Part shown: one piece after another, positions 8,314 through 17,631 of the stretch | Layout: every line of letters begins with the position of its first letter | Position numbering within the stretch: the stretch's first letter is position 1 | Assembly: GCA_002692855.1 (NCBI GenBank) | Contig: NZMJ01000012.1 | Coordinates: 130,506-194,505, forward strand | Origin: Maricaulis sp. | GTDB lineage: Bacteria; Pseudomonadota; Alphaproteobacteria; Caulobacterales; Maricaulaceae | DNA length: 64,000 nucleotides | Reading direction: 5' to 3' | Program-made: the position numbers and the translations under genes | The notes under the pieces: generated by a model | The model's input: only the letters and a program-made list of their open reading frames with translations | Databases searched by the model: none | What the model was told of the DNA's origin: nothing

Positions 8314-8903
8314 AAGGGCAGCCAGTTGCGTTGGCGTGAATAGGCCAGATAGCCGACATTCGCGCCCGCGCGCAGGCCGACGCCCGAGCGGATTGGCGCC
8401 AGGGTGATGTTGTCGGCGCGCTGGTAATTCACCCCCATGCCGGCCACCAGATAGGCCGAACCTTCCACGCCCGGGAAGCGCTGGTAGACGCGCTCGGGAT
8501 CATTGAGATTGTAGACCAGTGTGAAGACGCGGCTGGCATTGCCGCCCGTGTCGAGACCGATGGACGGCCCCTGCCAATAGACCTTCTTGCGTTCGCCATT
8601 GCGCATGGTCAGCCAGCCTTCGCCATAGCGAAGTCCGACACCAACGGCGCCGGAAATTTCCTCGCCGGCGATATAGCCGACCGGCCGGCCCAGGTCAGAG
8701 AAGACACGCTCCACCGCCGCAGCGGCCGCTTCCGCCGTGACGCCGAAGAAATCGGACATCGCCGAAACGATCTCGTCCTCGCTGTAGGATTCGACCGGTT
8801 CGGAATACTGGCTGGTCTGCCCGTAGTCGGTTTCCTGCGCGCTCGCGCAGGCGGTCATGGCCAATGCAGTCAGCGGGGCAGCGAGAAGGGAAAGCAGGCG
8901 CAT
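8310..8903 (-). CDS. eipA: EipA-like envelope integrity protein (DUF1134)
   Basis: A 197-residue exported protein with a signal sequence ending ALAMTACASAQ, which could also be read as a lipobox. A DUF1134 domain follows: GRPVGYIAGEEISGAVGVG, then VYWQGPSIGLDTGGNASRVF and FTLVYNL. In Brucella and Caulobacter, EipA is a conserved periplasmic protein that supports cell-envelope integrity. The domain is nearly complete, so the same role is likely. It appears to be monocistronic and is transcribed toward the pheT operon. Confidence 0.88.
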   Translation of the reverse strand: MRLLSLLAAPLTALAMTACASAQETDYGQTSQYSEPVESYSEDEIVSAMSDFFGVTAEAAAAAVERVFSDLGRPVGYIAGEEISGAVGVGLRYGEGWLTMRNGERKKVYWQGPSIGLDTGGNASRVFTLVYNLNDPERVYQRFPGVEGSAYLVAGMGVNYQRADNITLAPIRSGVGLRAGANVGYLAYSRQRNWLPF

Positions 8904-8984
8904 GAAATGTCTCCGGTCCGACTCTGTTCGGATGGACCATAGCCTGCTTCGCGATTGAGGCGACAGCGCGGCGCTCCGGTCCTT

Positions 8985-9422
8985 CTATTCAGCGGCGCGC
9001 GGAACGCTCAGGAAGCTGGTGAACAGATTGCGGACCAGCGGCGACAGGGTTTCGGGCAGGTGCTTGCGCAGGATCTCGTTCGTCAGCGGGAACCACTTGT
9101 CGCCGGACGGCGCGCGGGGGTCCTCGATCAGCGAATACCCCATCGACCAGTCGGCAAATTCCCGCTCCACATCCGTCTCTGAATGGATGCGGACCACACC
9201 GGTATGCCGGTTGTCGCGGGCAATCGACGAGAAAATCCGTTCGACAGCGCTCTCGGGCCCTTCGAGCAACTGCATGAAGCTGGTGCCGTCAAAGAGCAGC
9301 ATGCCGGTGACATCCGCGCGCTCATTCCGGGACCGCGCGACGTCGAGGATGGCTTCCACATGCAGGAAGCTCAGGTCCTTGCGCGCGGTGGAAACATAAA
9401 TCAGACGTGCAAGACCCGCCAT
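8985..9422 (-). CDS. Stand-alone BLUF photoreceptor
   Basis: A 145-residue protein consisting of a BLUF domain (residues 4-95) and a short C-terminal helical tail. The flavin-switch residues are present: Tyr9, Asn33, Gln51, and Trp92 and Met94 in DWSMGY. The spacings (24, 18 and 41) equal those between Tyr21, Asn45, Gln63 and Trp104 of AppA. It should bind FAD and respond to blue light. No output domain is attached, so it would act through a protein partner. The neighbours (eipA, lepA) do not reveal one. Confidence 0.93.
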   Translation of the reverse strand: MAGLARLIYVSTARKDLSFLHVEAILDVARSRNERADVTGMLLFDGTSFMQLLEGPESAVERIFSSIARDNRHTGVVRIHSETDVEREFADWSMGYSLIEDPRAPSGDKWFPLTNEILRKHLPETLSPLVRNLFTSFLSVPRAAE

Positions 9423-9571
9423 CTCGGCCCCTCTCTCCCCCGACAGGGCGGTAAATTATCGCGTTGATCCGTCACAATAGGGCGCTTTCGCCCCGTTTCA
9501 ATGCACAGCGGTCTCCAGAGCGCATGACGCGCCGCTTGGCGGAAACCCGTGTCTCTGCTACCTCCCGCGCC

Positions 9572-11380
9572 ATGACGACAAACCCCGCGCATATCCGCAA
9601 TTTCTCCATCGTGGCCCATATCGACCACGGCAAGTCCACACTGGCCGACCGTCTGATCCAGACGACGGGCGGATTGACCCAGCGTGAGATGAAGGAGCAG
9701 GTGCTCGATAACATGGATATCGAGCGCGAGCGGGGCATCACGATCAAGGCCCAGACCGTGCGTCTCGAATACCCGGCGAGCGATGGCGAGACCTATGTCC
9801 TCAACCTGATCGACACGCCCGGGCATGTCGATTTCGCCTATGAGGTCTCGCGCTCGCTCTATGCCTGCGAAGGCGCGCTGCTGGTTGTCGACGCGGCGCA
9901 GGGCGTCGAGGCCCAGACGCTCGCCAATGTCTATCAGGCGATCGACGCCAATCTGGAGATCGTCCCGGTTCTCAACAAGATCGATCTGCCCGCCGCCGAG
10001 CCCGAGCGCGTCTGCCAGCAGATCGAGGACGTGATCGGCATTGACGCGTCCGACGCGCTACGGATTTCGGCCAAGACCGGCATCGGCATCGAGGATGTTC
10101 TCGAAGCCGTCGTCAAACGCCTGCCCCCGCCGACGGCCGGCGATCCTGAAGCGCCCTTGAAGGCGCTGCTCGTCGACAGCTGGTACGATCCCTATCTGGG
10201 TGTCATCTGCCTCGTGCGGATCATGGAAGGTCGCCTGAAGAAGGGGATGAAGGTTCGCCTCATGGGCGCCGGCGCCTCCTACCACGTTGACGGTGTCGGC
10301 GTGTTCCGTCCCGCCAAGCAGCCGGTCGATAGTCTCGGGCCGGGCGAGATCGGCTATCTGAACGCCTCGATCAAGCAGGTGCGTGATGCCCGCGTCGGCG
10401 ACACGGTCACCGACGAGCGCCGCCCGACCGAAAAGCCCCTGCCGGGCTTCAAGCCGGCCGTGCCGGTTGTGTTCTGCGGCCTCTTCCCGGTCGACAGCGC
10501 CGAGTTCGAGGATTTGCGTGATGCGGTGGAACGCCTCGCGCTCAACGACGCCTCATTCAGCTTCGAGATGGAAACCAGCGCCGCGCTCGGCTTCGGATTC
10601 CGCTGCGGCTTCCTCGGCCTGCTCCACCTGGAGGTGATCCGCGAACGTCTTGAACGCGAATACAATGTCGACCTCATCACCACCGCCCCGTCGGTGATCT
10701 ACAAGATCACGATGAATGATGGCGAGGTGATCGATCTGCACAATCCCGCCGACATGCCCGACCCGGTCAAGATCGACACGATTGCCGAACCCTGGATCAC
10801 CGCGACCATCTTCGTGCCTGACGAATATCTCGGCGGCGTCCTCAAGCTCTGCCAGGACCGCCGGGGCATCCAGAAAGAGCTGACCTATGCCGGCTCGCGC
10901 GCGATGATTGTCTACGAATTGCCGCTGAACGAGGTGGTGTTCGACTTCTATGACCGGCTGAAATCCATCACCAAGGGCTATGCATCCTTCGACTATCAGT
11001 GGAAGGATTATCGCGAGGAAGACCTCGTGAAGATGTCGGTCCTGGTCAATGACGAGCCGGTCGACGCGCTCTCCATGATCGTCCACCGCTCGCGCGCCGA
11101 AGCGCGCGGCCGGGGCATGTGCGAGAAGCTGAAGGACCTGATCCCGCGGCACATGTTCAAGATCCCGATCCAGGCCGCCATCGGTGGCCGGATCATCGCC
11201 CGGGAAACCCTCTCCGCGCTCCGCAAGGACGTGACCGCCAAATGCTATGGCGGCGATGCCAGCCGGAAGCGCAAGCTGCTCGACAAGCAGAAAGAGGGGA
11301 AAAAGAAGATGCGCCAGTTCGGCCGTGTCGACATCCCGCAGGACGCCTTCATCGCCGCCCTGAAAATGGACAGCGATTAA
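9572..11380 (+). CDS. lepA: Elongation factor 4 (LepA)
   Basis: A 602-residue translational GTPase, the normal LepA length, when started at [20 protein letters not shown] (9572). The longer reading frame from 9464 adds 36 residues with no family support. The G motifs [14 protein letters not shown] and NKIDLP are intact, and the LepA-specific C-terminal domain is complete, with [19 protein letters not shown] near the end. LepA associates with ribosomes and affects initiation and elongation under stress. The gene appears to stand alone; a divergent BLUF gene lies upstream. Confidence 0.97.
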   Translation: MTTNPAHIRNFSIVAHIDHGKSTLADRLIQTTGGLTQREMKEQVLDNMDIERERGITIKAQTVRLEYPASDGETYVLNLIDTPGHVDFAYEVSRSLYACEGALLVVDAAQGVEAQTLANVYQAIDANLEIVPVLNKIDLPAAEPERVCQQIEDVIGIDASDALRISAKTGIGIEDVLEAVVKRLPPPTAGDPEAPLKALLVDSWYDPYLGVICLVRIMEGRLKKGMKVRLMGAGASYHVDGVGVFRPAKQPVDSLGPGEIGYLNASIKQVRDARVGDTVTDERRPTEKPLPGFKPAVPVVFCGLFPVDSAEFEDLRDAVERLALNDASFSFEMETSAALGFGFRCGFLGLLHLEVIRERLEREYNVDLITTAPSVIYKITMNDGEVIDLHNPADMPDPVKIDTIAEPWITATIFVPDEYLGGVLKLCQDRRGIQKELTYAGSRAMIVYELPLNEVVFDFYDRLKSITKGYASFDYQWKDYREEDLVKMSVLVNDEPVDALSMIVHRSRAEARGRGMCEKLKDLIPRHMFKIPIQAAIGGRIIARETLSALRKDVTAKCYGGDASRKRKLLDKQKEGKKKMRQFGRVDIPQDAFIAALKMDSD

Positions 11381-11416
11381 TTTCGTCCCCCAGCCGCCTC
11401 TGCTACCCTCCACCCC

Positions 11417-12073
11417 ATGACACCCGCCTATGAAAGCTCGCACGCGCCGGAAACGGCGATGGGCGTGCATCGCCACGCTGAAGGCTATGCCGCGCTGGTG
11501 CTGAACGGCGGGTATGAGGAGCTGACGGCGGAAGGCCGGTTCGCCTGCGGCCCCGGCACGCTCGTCATCCACCCCGACTGGCATGCGCATGGCGACGCCT
11601 TCGGCAGCGGCGGAGCGACCGTCCTCAACCTGCCCGCGCGCCTGTCCGACGGTTTCCGCGTCCTGCGCCTGTCTGACCCGGCCGCGTTTGAACGCCTCGC
11701 CCGCCAGCGGCCGCGCGAAGCTGTCCGCGCGGCGATGGAGGAGGCGGACTGCACCCCGCCCATCGCCCCGGCGCTCTGGCTTGTCCGGTTGACCGCCCTG
11801 CTGGCCGAGCGGGAAGAGGTGGCGGTTGAGGTGCTGGCGCGTGCCTGCGGCGTCTCGCCCGAGCACGCGGCCCGTCGCTGCAAGGCGTGGTTCGGCCTGG
11901 GTCCGGTCCAGCTTCGCAAGGAAAAGCGGCTGCAGACCGCGATCCGCCTCCTGCGCGATGGCGCGAACCCGGCGCAGGCGGCAGCCACCGCCGGTTTCTC
12001 CGACCAGCCGCATCTGACCCGGCTCCTGAAGCGCGCGACCGGGCTGACGCCCGCCAGGATGCGCGCCGTCTAG
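11417..12073 (+). CDS. AraC-family transcriptional regulator
   Basis: A 218-residue protein with a cupin-like N-terminus (VHRHAEGYAALVLNGGYEE and GPGTLVIHPDWHAHGD, His-rich) and a C-terminal AraC double helix-turn-helix (about residues 130-215) ending FSDQPHLTRLLKRATGLTP. The small cupin suggests ligand or metal sensing. The target is unknown; the next gene on the same strand is a lipoprotein with an HExxH motif, 100 bp downstream. The start follows lepA by 36 bp. Confidence 0.88.
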   Translation: MTPAYESSHAPETAMGVHRHAEGYAALVLNGGYEELTAEGRFACGPGTLVIHPDWHAHGDAFGSGGATVLNLPARLSDGFRVLRLSDPAAFERLARQRPREAVRAAMEEADCTPPIAPALWLVRLTALLAEREEVAVEVLARACGVSPEHAARRCKAWFGLGPVQLRKEKRLQTAIRLLRDGANPAQAAATAGFSDQPHLTRLLKRATGLTPARMRAV

Positions 12074-12173
12074 GCGCTGCGCAGGATCAATTCCGTTCAA
12101 GACGGGTCACGTCCCGAAGCCCCACAAGGGCCGCGGGGAGGGGTTTGACCGCGTCAAAGGAGCCGAATCCGAC

Positions 12174-13352
12174 ATGCGTAATCTCGTCATCTGTCTTCTG
12201 GCGCTGTGGCTCGCATCGGGCTGCGCGCAGGCCGAAGAACCGATCCGCGCCGCCGCCAGTGAAACCCGGACCGAATGGGTCGTCACCAGCGCTGAAGGCA
12301 TGGACGCCATCCTCCTGATCGGCGCGGCGGGCGGCGACGTGATGCAGGCCGATATCTACCCCGAGGGCATCGCCTGGGTCCGCGAGACGGTCTCGCCGGA
12401 AGGGGTAGAGGCGATCGATGCAATCGATGCCGCCCTGCGTCAGCGCATCGGCGTCCTGACCGGCCCGTCCATGGCTTACTTCTTTTCCGCAAACCAGGTG
12501 GAAACACTCGACGACGTCATCGCTTCGGCTGCCGATCCGCGCGGCAGACTGCAGCCCGGTTTGATGACATCGCCCCACTGGGACGCCGAGCGCTTCGAGA
12601 ATGCCGTGCGCCTCATGCCCACCATCCACACCGCGCTTGTCGAGCTTCGCGCCGCCGGCTTCTCGCAGTGGTATGCCGACAACTTCGCCGACGACGTGAA
12701 CGCAGCCGTTGGCGTCAATCGTGCCGGCGTCGAAGCCTATGACATCATCCCCGAACAGGAACGGCTCCTGGGACGCGCGCTCGACCCGCAGATCGAGATC
12801 CTTATCGCGAATTTCTCCCGACCCTATGGCATTCGCATCATGGGCCAGCGATTCATCGCGTATCACGGCTGGGACGCGCAAACCCAGCTTCGTGTCGCTG
12901 CGCACGAAATCTTTCACCCGCCCTTCGATCCGGACGATCCCGACCTGCCGGAACTCTTGAGCGACCTCGAAGCCGATCCCTGGATGCGCTCCATCGTCGA
13001 GGACCACGACCCGCGCTTTGGCTACAATTCCTTCATGGGCGTAATCAATGAAGGCTCCACCCAGGCGCTCGACCAGGTTGTTTCTGACCGGCTTGGCTTC
13101 GCCGACGACCCCGGCGAACGTTGGCGCGGCAATGATGGCGGGATGCACATGTTCGCTGCCGCCGCCTGGCATGCCATGGTCGAGGACGGATTCGCGGAAA
13201 CCGGCGGGACCTATTCCGACTGGCTGAAATCGGCGCTGCGCCGGGGCTTGCTCTCCCCTGCCGAAGTCCGCCGCCGCGCCACCGAAGTCGTCGGCGCGGA
13301 AACGGTGGACCAATGGGGTCCGCACCGCGCAGCGGCAGGCGAAGCGGACTGA
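12174..13352 (+). CDS. Putative zinc metallopeptidase lipoprotein
   Basis: A 392-residue exported protein. Its N-terminal signal ends in a lipobox-like LASGC with Cys17, so lipid anchoring is likely. An HEIFH motif at residues 244-248 fits the HExxH zinc-peptidase signature, and Glu293 in the downstream NEGSTQALDQ segment is a candidate third ligand as in gluzincins. The rest matches no family I recognise with certainty. A periplasmic or outer-membrane protease is inferred. Non-catalytic binding of metal is an alternative. Confidence 0.65.
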   Translation: MRNLVICLLALWLASGCAQAEEPIRAAASETRTEWVVTSAEGMDAILLIGAAGGDVMQADIYPEGIAWVRETVSPEGVEAIDAIDAALRQRIGVLTGPSMAYFFSANQVETLDDVIASAADPRGRLQPGLMTSPHWDAERFENAVRLMPTIHTALVELRAAGFSQWYADNFADDVNAAVGVNRAGVEAYDIIPEQERLLGRALDPQIEILIANFSRPYGIRIMGQRFIAYHGWDAQTQLRVAAHEIFHPPFDPDDPDLPELLSDLEADPWMRSIVEDHDPRFGYNSFMGVINEGSTQALDQVVSDRLGFADDPGERWRGNDGGMHMFAAAAWHAMVEDGFAETGGTYSDWLKSALRRGLLSPAEVRRRATEVVGAETVDQWGPHRAAAGEAD

Positions 13353-13359
13353 CGCAAAG

Positions 13360-14199
13360 TCAGCCCATCCAGCGTTTCACCAGCGCGGCGGCGGGGCGGT
13401 AGAAATCGTCATCGGTCCAGTAGCCATTGTGCGACGCCGGATTCCACGAGGTGAAGATATTGCCGGCATTCACCTGCTCGTCGCGCAGCTCGCGGTCATC
13501 GGACAGCTTGCGATAGGCGTCGGAGACGTATTTCAGCGGAAAGCCGAGCACGTCGTCGGGGTCATAGAAATTCCGCCACCACGCTTTTTCCCGCCGGTCG
13601 ACAGGAATGTCGAAGCCGGGATACCGGATCGGGCGGATGTCGGAATTGTCGTAGGCGAACAGGAAGAGCGGGATATTGCACCCGAAGGTGATGAAGGCGG
13701 CGAGCGTGCGCATCCGCTGGAAGGGCGAATGATGCTTCATCGCCTCGCGTGTCACGTCCCAGATATGGTTCGACATGACGTGGCCGCCCATCGAATGGGC
13801 GAACACGATCAGCGGTGATCCCGGTTCCACATCCGCCTCGAGCTCGGCCAGCGTCTCGCGTACGCGCTCATGGATGCGCTGATAGGTCTTGTCCTTCGGA
13901 TCCTCGGTCTTCTGGTATCCCGCAGCATCCGACAGGTTGTGGACCACGAATTCCCGCACCGAATCGTACCGGGTGACCCGGGAAATCCGGCCCAGGAAGT
14001 CATTCTGGTTCTTCTGCGTGATGTCTGACCAGAAAATCTCTCGCCAGGCGATCTTCGCCTCGAAATCCTCAGGCCCGATTTCACGCCCGATCCGCTTGCG
14101 CAGGCCCAGCGAGAACGAGGCCGTCGCGCTGTCTGCGGGCCGCTTGTCGCCCTGGCTGCCGATGCCGTGGATGACGGCGATCGCGAGTGTCTTGCCCAT
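13360..14199 (-). CDS. Alpha/beta-hydrolase-fold protein
   Basis: A 279-residue cytoplasmic protein beginning MGKTLAIAVIHGIGSQG (oxyanion-side HG motif) with a nucleophile elbow FAHSMGGH at residues 133-140 (Ser136). A later NPASHNGYW segment may carry the catalytic His. There is no signal peptide. The pattern resembles lipase/esterase-like and PGAP1-like hydrolases. The substrate is unknown. It converges with the metallopeptidase-like gene with 7 bp between them and is divergent from the peroxiredoxin gene. Confidence 0.75.
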   Translation of the reverse strand: MGKTLAIAVIHGIGSQGDKRPADSATASFSLGLRKRIGREIGPEDFEAKIAWREIFWSDITQKNQNDFLGRISRVTRYDSVREFVVHNLSDAAGYQKTEDPKDKTYQRIHERVRETLAELEADVEPGSPLIVFAHSMGGHVMSNHIWDVTREAMKHHSPFQRMRTLAAFITFGCNIPLFLFAYDNSDIRPIRYPGFDIPVDRREKAWWRNFYDPDDVLGFPLKYVSDAYRKLSDDRELRDEQVNAGNIFTSWNPASHNGYWTDDDFYRPAAALVKRWMG

Positions 14200-14313
14200 C
14201 CGTACCTCCCTGCCGGTGGCTCATTCTAGCATCGAACGGGCCGATTTCCGCGTCGACTTTGCCCCGCCCCGGCCTATATCGTGTCCAGACCTGCCCTGAG
14301 GAAGGAAATTGCG

Positions 14314-14853
14314 ATGTACCGCCAGCTTCTCGCCGCCACCGCCTTTGCCGCCGCCATCACCGCCCCGGCGCTTGCCGAACTCGAGCCCGGAGATGCCGCG
14401 CCCGACTTCACCCTTGAAGGCTTTCAGGCCGGCGAACCGGCCAGCTTTCATCTGGCCGAAGCGCTGGCGGATGGCCCGGTCGTGCTCTTCTTCTTCCCGG
14501 CCGCCTTCACCTCGGGATGTGAAGCCCAGGCGGCGAGCTTCGCGGAATCGATCGCCGACTTCGAAGCGCTCGGCGCGCAGGTGATCGGCGTGACGGCCGG
14601 CAACACCGACCGGCTGGCGGAATTCTCGACCCAGCATTGCGCATCGGCCTTCCCGGTGTTCGCGGTCGCCGACGGGATGATCTCCGATTACGAAGCGGGC
14701 CTGTTGCTGCGCCCGGGTTGGACCAGCCGGACGACTTACGTGATAGCGGCCGACCAGACGATCGCGATGACCTATTCGGAGATGAGCCCCTACGAGCATG
14801 TCGACCGTTCGCTGGCGGCGCTCCGCGAGATGCAGGACGGCGACGCAGAATAA
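14314..14853 (+). CDS. Exported peroxiredoxin (AhpC/TSA family)
   Basis: A 179-residue protein starting MYRQLLAATAFAAAIT with a cleavable signal peptide (ALAE, near residue 21), so it is periplasmic. The peroxiredoxin signature PxxxTxxC is present as PAAFTSGC, with peroxidatic Cys69. Cys109 could be the resolving cysteine. A GAGGAAGGA ribosome site at 14299-14307 sets the start at 14314 over an ATG at 14281. It should reduce peroxides in the periplasm, with an unknown electron donor. Confidence 0.87.
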   Translation: MYRQLLAATAFAAAITAPALAELEPGDAAPDFTLEGFQAGEPASFHLAEALADGPVVLFFFPAAFTSGCEAQAASFAESIADFEALGAQVIGVTAGNTDRLAEFSTQHCASAFPVFAVADGMISDYEAGLLLRPGWTSRTTYVIAADQTIAMTYSEMSPYEHVDRSLAALREMQDGDAE

Positions 14854-14860
14854 ACCGGCC

Positions 14861-14874
14861 CGGTTCGCGAACCG
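14861..14874. repeat. 14-bp perfect palindrome after the peroxiredoxin gene
   Basis: CGGTTCGCGAACCG reads the same on both strands and lies 7 bp after the peroxiredoxin stop. There is no T run, so it is not a typical terminator. It could be a transcript-end hairpin or a protein site. Confidence 0.4.
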
Positions 14875-14978
14875 TGGACGGCGCGCTCTGCATCGACGAA
14901 TGCATTGGCGACATTGTCCGGACCGAAGCCGCGCAATAGGCACTCGGCGCGGGCAGTGAAATCGCGTTAAGAGGGGGC

Positions 14979-16046
14979 ATGACCACGCCCCTCTCCACTG
15001 CCGCCATCGAAGCCGGCTTCGCCGCCAGCCCACGCTTTTTCCCTCACTCGCTCGATATCGCGAACCGCCGGGTCCTGATGCTTGACCTGACGGTCGAAAC
15101 CTTCCTCGGCGAAAGTTTCCTTGACGACCGCCTGTTCCAGTCCGGCCCGCCGGGCGGCTGGCTGCCGGAAGAGGAGTTCGTCCGCCTCGCCGCGCGCTTG
15201 CCCGCGCCGGCCCGCTCGGTCGGATATGTGTTCCATGTCGGCCATTGCGGCTCGACGCTGCTGTCGCGCCTTCTGGCGGCGAAGGGTGATGCCTTCCCGT
15301 TGCGCGAACCGGTTCCCTTGCGCGTGCTTGCCGACGCCCGGGTCGAGGCGGACCAGCCGTGGGACCCGCTCGGCGAGGCACGATATTCGCGCCTTCTCGA
15401 TGCCTTCACACGCAGTTGGGCGCGGCGACCCGCCGGGGCGCACCTGTCCCTTGTCAAGGCGACCAGCCTGGCGAGCGGGCTGGCCCCCGATCTGATGGAG
15501 GTGACACCTCACGCGCGGGCTCTGGCCTTGCGCATTCCGCTGCCTGTCTACCTTGCCGCCCTTCTGTCACCGGGCGAGCCGTCAGCGGATCTGATGCGCG
15601 GTGCGCGCGTGCGCCTGTCCCGCCTGAGCAATCTGGTTGGGGATCCGGGCCTGCGCCTGCATGCGCTGACGCCGGGCGAACTGGCGGCGGTCAGCTGGCT
15701 GGCGGAAGCGGCAACCCTGTCGCGCCTGGCGGCCACCTTGCCGGACCGGGTCATCGCGCTCGACTTTGAGGACTTTCTGGCGGCACCTGCGGACACGCTG
15801 TCCCGGGTCGCGGGCCATTTCGGTCTGCCCTGGCAGCAGGCCGATGCCGGGGCCGCAATCGCCTCCCCCATCATGCAGCGCTATTCAAAATCTCCAGACC
15901 AGGCATACACGCCCGGTGACCGGGCCGCGGTGCAGGCCGAAAGTGCTGCGCGCAATGCCGGCGAGATCGACCGCGGGCGAGCCCTGGTGGACACGCTGGT
16001 CGGCCGGTTTGACGCGCTTGAAGGCGTCGCGGACTGGACCGGATGA
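14979..16046 (+). CDS. Sulfotransferase-family protein
   Basis: A 355-residue protein with the sulfotransferase-type P-loop HVGHCGSTLLSRLL at about residue 86, which would bind the 5'-phosphosulfate of PAPS, and a later RVIALDFEDFLAAP segment that fits the second half of the fold. The N-terminal 80 residues are family-specific. No donor or acceptor can be named, and nearby genes do not give a pathway. An alternative is a kinase-like P-loop protein of unknown role. Confidence 0.65.
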   Translation: MTTPLSTAAIEAGFAASPRFFPHSLDIANRRVLMLDLTVETFLGESFLDDRLFQSGPPGGWLPEEEFVRLAARLPAPARSVGYVFHVGHCGSTLLSRLLAAKGDAFPLREPVPLRVLADARVEADQPWDPLGEARYSRLLDAFTRSWARRPAGAHLSLVKATSLASGLAPDLMEVTPHARALALRIPLPVYLAALLSPGEPSADLMRGARVRLSRLSNLVGDPGLRLHALTPGELAAVSWLAEAATLSRLAATLPDRVIALDFEDFLAAPADTLSRVAGHFGLPWQQADAGAAIASPIMQRYSKSPDQAYTPGDRAAVQAESAARNAGEIDRGRALVDTLVGRFDALEGVADWTG

Positions 16047-16080
16047 TCGTTACCTCAGACGCCGGGGAGAGGAGAGAGCT

Positions 16081-16743
16081 CTAGCGCAGCCAGAGGCGTT
16101 TGAGATTCTGCTGCACGAACTCCAGCCGGTTGCGGTTTTCCCAGCTCATCGTCTCGGCTTCATAGGCATAAACCTCGCCGAGTTCGAACAGGATTTCGCG
16201 CAGGAGCGCGTCGGGCAGGCGGCTCTGGATGAAGGTGATGGCCACGAGGCGTTCGCCCTTCGTCACTTCCTTGACCTGGTGATAGGTCGTCGACGGATAA
16301 AGGATCGCGTCACCGGGTTGACCCTTGTAGGTCATCGTCCGGTTGCCCAGCCGGGATTCAAGCTCGCCGCCTTCATAGGAGTCCGGGTCGTTGAGAAAGA
16401 CGGTGCAGGACAGGTCGGTGCGAATGCGCTGCTGGCCGACGACGATCTCGCCCGCATCGATGTGTTCGCCATAGTGCTGGCCCGACCCGTATTTCGTCAG
16501 CAAGGGCGGCGCAATCATCTGGGGGACGGCAAAGTCCTCGAACTCCCGGCTCCGGCGGAAGGCCTGGAACACGATCGCCGAAGCCTCCGCCGAGGCTTGC
16601 GAGGCCTGGTCGGCCTGCTGGTTGTTCTTCACCGTCGTGTGCGGATTGGTTTCCTTGCCATCGACGAAATGCATGCCCGCCGCGAGGGCTTGCAGGCGCT
16701 GGACCTCGCCCGGATCGAGCAGTTTTTCGATGGTCAGGAACAT
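16081..16743 (-). CDS. PKHD-type Fe(II)/2-oxoglutarate hydroxylase (PiuC/YbiX family)
   Basis: A 220-residue protein matching the PKHD-type hydroxylase family in length and order. The iron-binding triad is His94 and Asp96 (YGEHIDAG) with His155 (TTYHQVKEV), and Arg165 is the 2-oxoglutarate anchor. PiuC-type enzymes often lie beside TonB siderophore receptors, but none is present here. It is followed on the same strand by a second oxygenase-type gene upstream at 16809, so the two may form a unit. The substrate is unknown. Confidence 0.88.
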   Translation of the reverse strand: MFLTIEKLLDPGEVQRLQALAAGMHFVDGKETNPHTTVKNNQQADQASQASAEASAIVFQAFRRSREFEDFAVPQMIAPPLLTKYGSGQHYGEHIDAGEIVVGQQRIRTDLSCTVFLNDPDSYEGGELESRLGNRTMTYKGQPGDAILYPSTTYHQVKEVTKGERLVAITFIQSRLPDALLREILFELGEVYAYEAETMSWENRNRLEFVQQNLKRLWLR

Positions 16744-16808
16744 GGCTGCCTCCGCTTCATCGCCGGGGGCACGATAGGGCGGAAGCGGGCGGACAGGAAA
16801 GCCGTGTA

Positions 16809-17486
16809 TCAGGCCGCCAGGTCCAGCACACCGCCGACGCCCGGATTGACCCGGAACCAGCCCGACAGGCTGAGCCGCTCACGCCGCGCCGGGCGCACCT
16901 CGTGCGGGATGCGTTCCGACAGCATCACGACCAGCGTGCCGGGTTTCGGAGCGATCAATAGGGCAGGCGCGCCTTCGTCATCCGCGTGGTTCCAGATTGC
17001 CAGCTCGCCGCCATCGTTCGCCCCCCAGTCGTCATTGAGGTAGGTCACGAACGACACGACGCGCGATCTGGGTCCGCCCGCGAAGGCATCCAGATGCCGT
17101 CGGTAGAAACCGCCTGCCGGATAGCGCGCGAAATGCGCTTCGAACTCGAACAGGCCCAGGAACAGTTCGCGGTTCAGTGTCAGCCGGAGCGCTTCGGCCC
17201 CGGCGAGCAGGCGGGTCTCGGCGGCGTCCCCGCCGTTCAGCCAGGCAATTTCGGCGCGGCGGATTCGCGGCCCATCGGTCAGCGCCTCGCCGCGCCCGAC
17301 CCGGCCGTCGTCAAAGGCGTTCGCCATGTACAGGGCTGCCGCGCGATGGCGCAGCGCCGCGACCAGTTCGGGGTCGAGGGCATTCTCCGCCACGGCCCAG
17401 CCGGTTTCGGCCAACGCCTCGATGACGCTGGCTTCCAGATTGGTTCCGAACAGCGGGCGCGGCGAAACGTCGGCAAGGGCGAGCAT
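16809..17486 (-). CDS. 2-oxoglutarate/Fe(II) oxygenase (SM-20/prolyl hydroxylase-like)
   Basis: A 225-residue protein with a double-stranded beta-helix hydroxylase core. The iron ligands are His131 and Asp133 (RRHLDAFAGG) and His195 (RIPHEV), and Arg204 is the co-substrate anchor. The motif YRRHLDAFxxxxxRVVSFVTYLN is typical of SM-20-related oxygenases. The target may be a protein side chain or a small molecule. It lies 65 bp upstream of the PKHD-type gene on the same strand. Confidence 0.85.
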   Translation of the reverse strand: MLALADVSPRPLFGTNLEASVIEALAETGWAVAENALDPELVAALRHRAAALYMANAFDDGRVGRGEALTDGPRIRRAEIAWLNGGDAAETRLLAGAEALRLTLNRELFLGLFEFEAHFARYPAGGFYRRHLDAFAGGPRSRVVSFVTYLNDDWGANDGGELAIWNHADDEGAPALLIAPKPGTLVVMLSERIPHEVRPARRERLSLSGWFRVNPGVGGVLDLAA

Positions 17487-17631
17487 GGGTGTGGCATCCG
17501 CGCAAAAGGTGCGCGGCTATAGGGCCGGTCGGTCGGGGGTGCAATGAAAATCGGTGACGGCGCGTTCTGTTCGCCGCGCGCGAAATTCACTGGCAACCGG
17601 ATGCACTCGAATGGTGTCCGTTGGCCCGGCG

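Noticed and set aside
10553-12100. 515-codon frame antisense to lepA and the AraC gene
   Set aside because: Covers two genes with strong homology-type evidence on the + strand; a GC-driven artefact.
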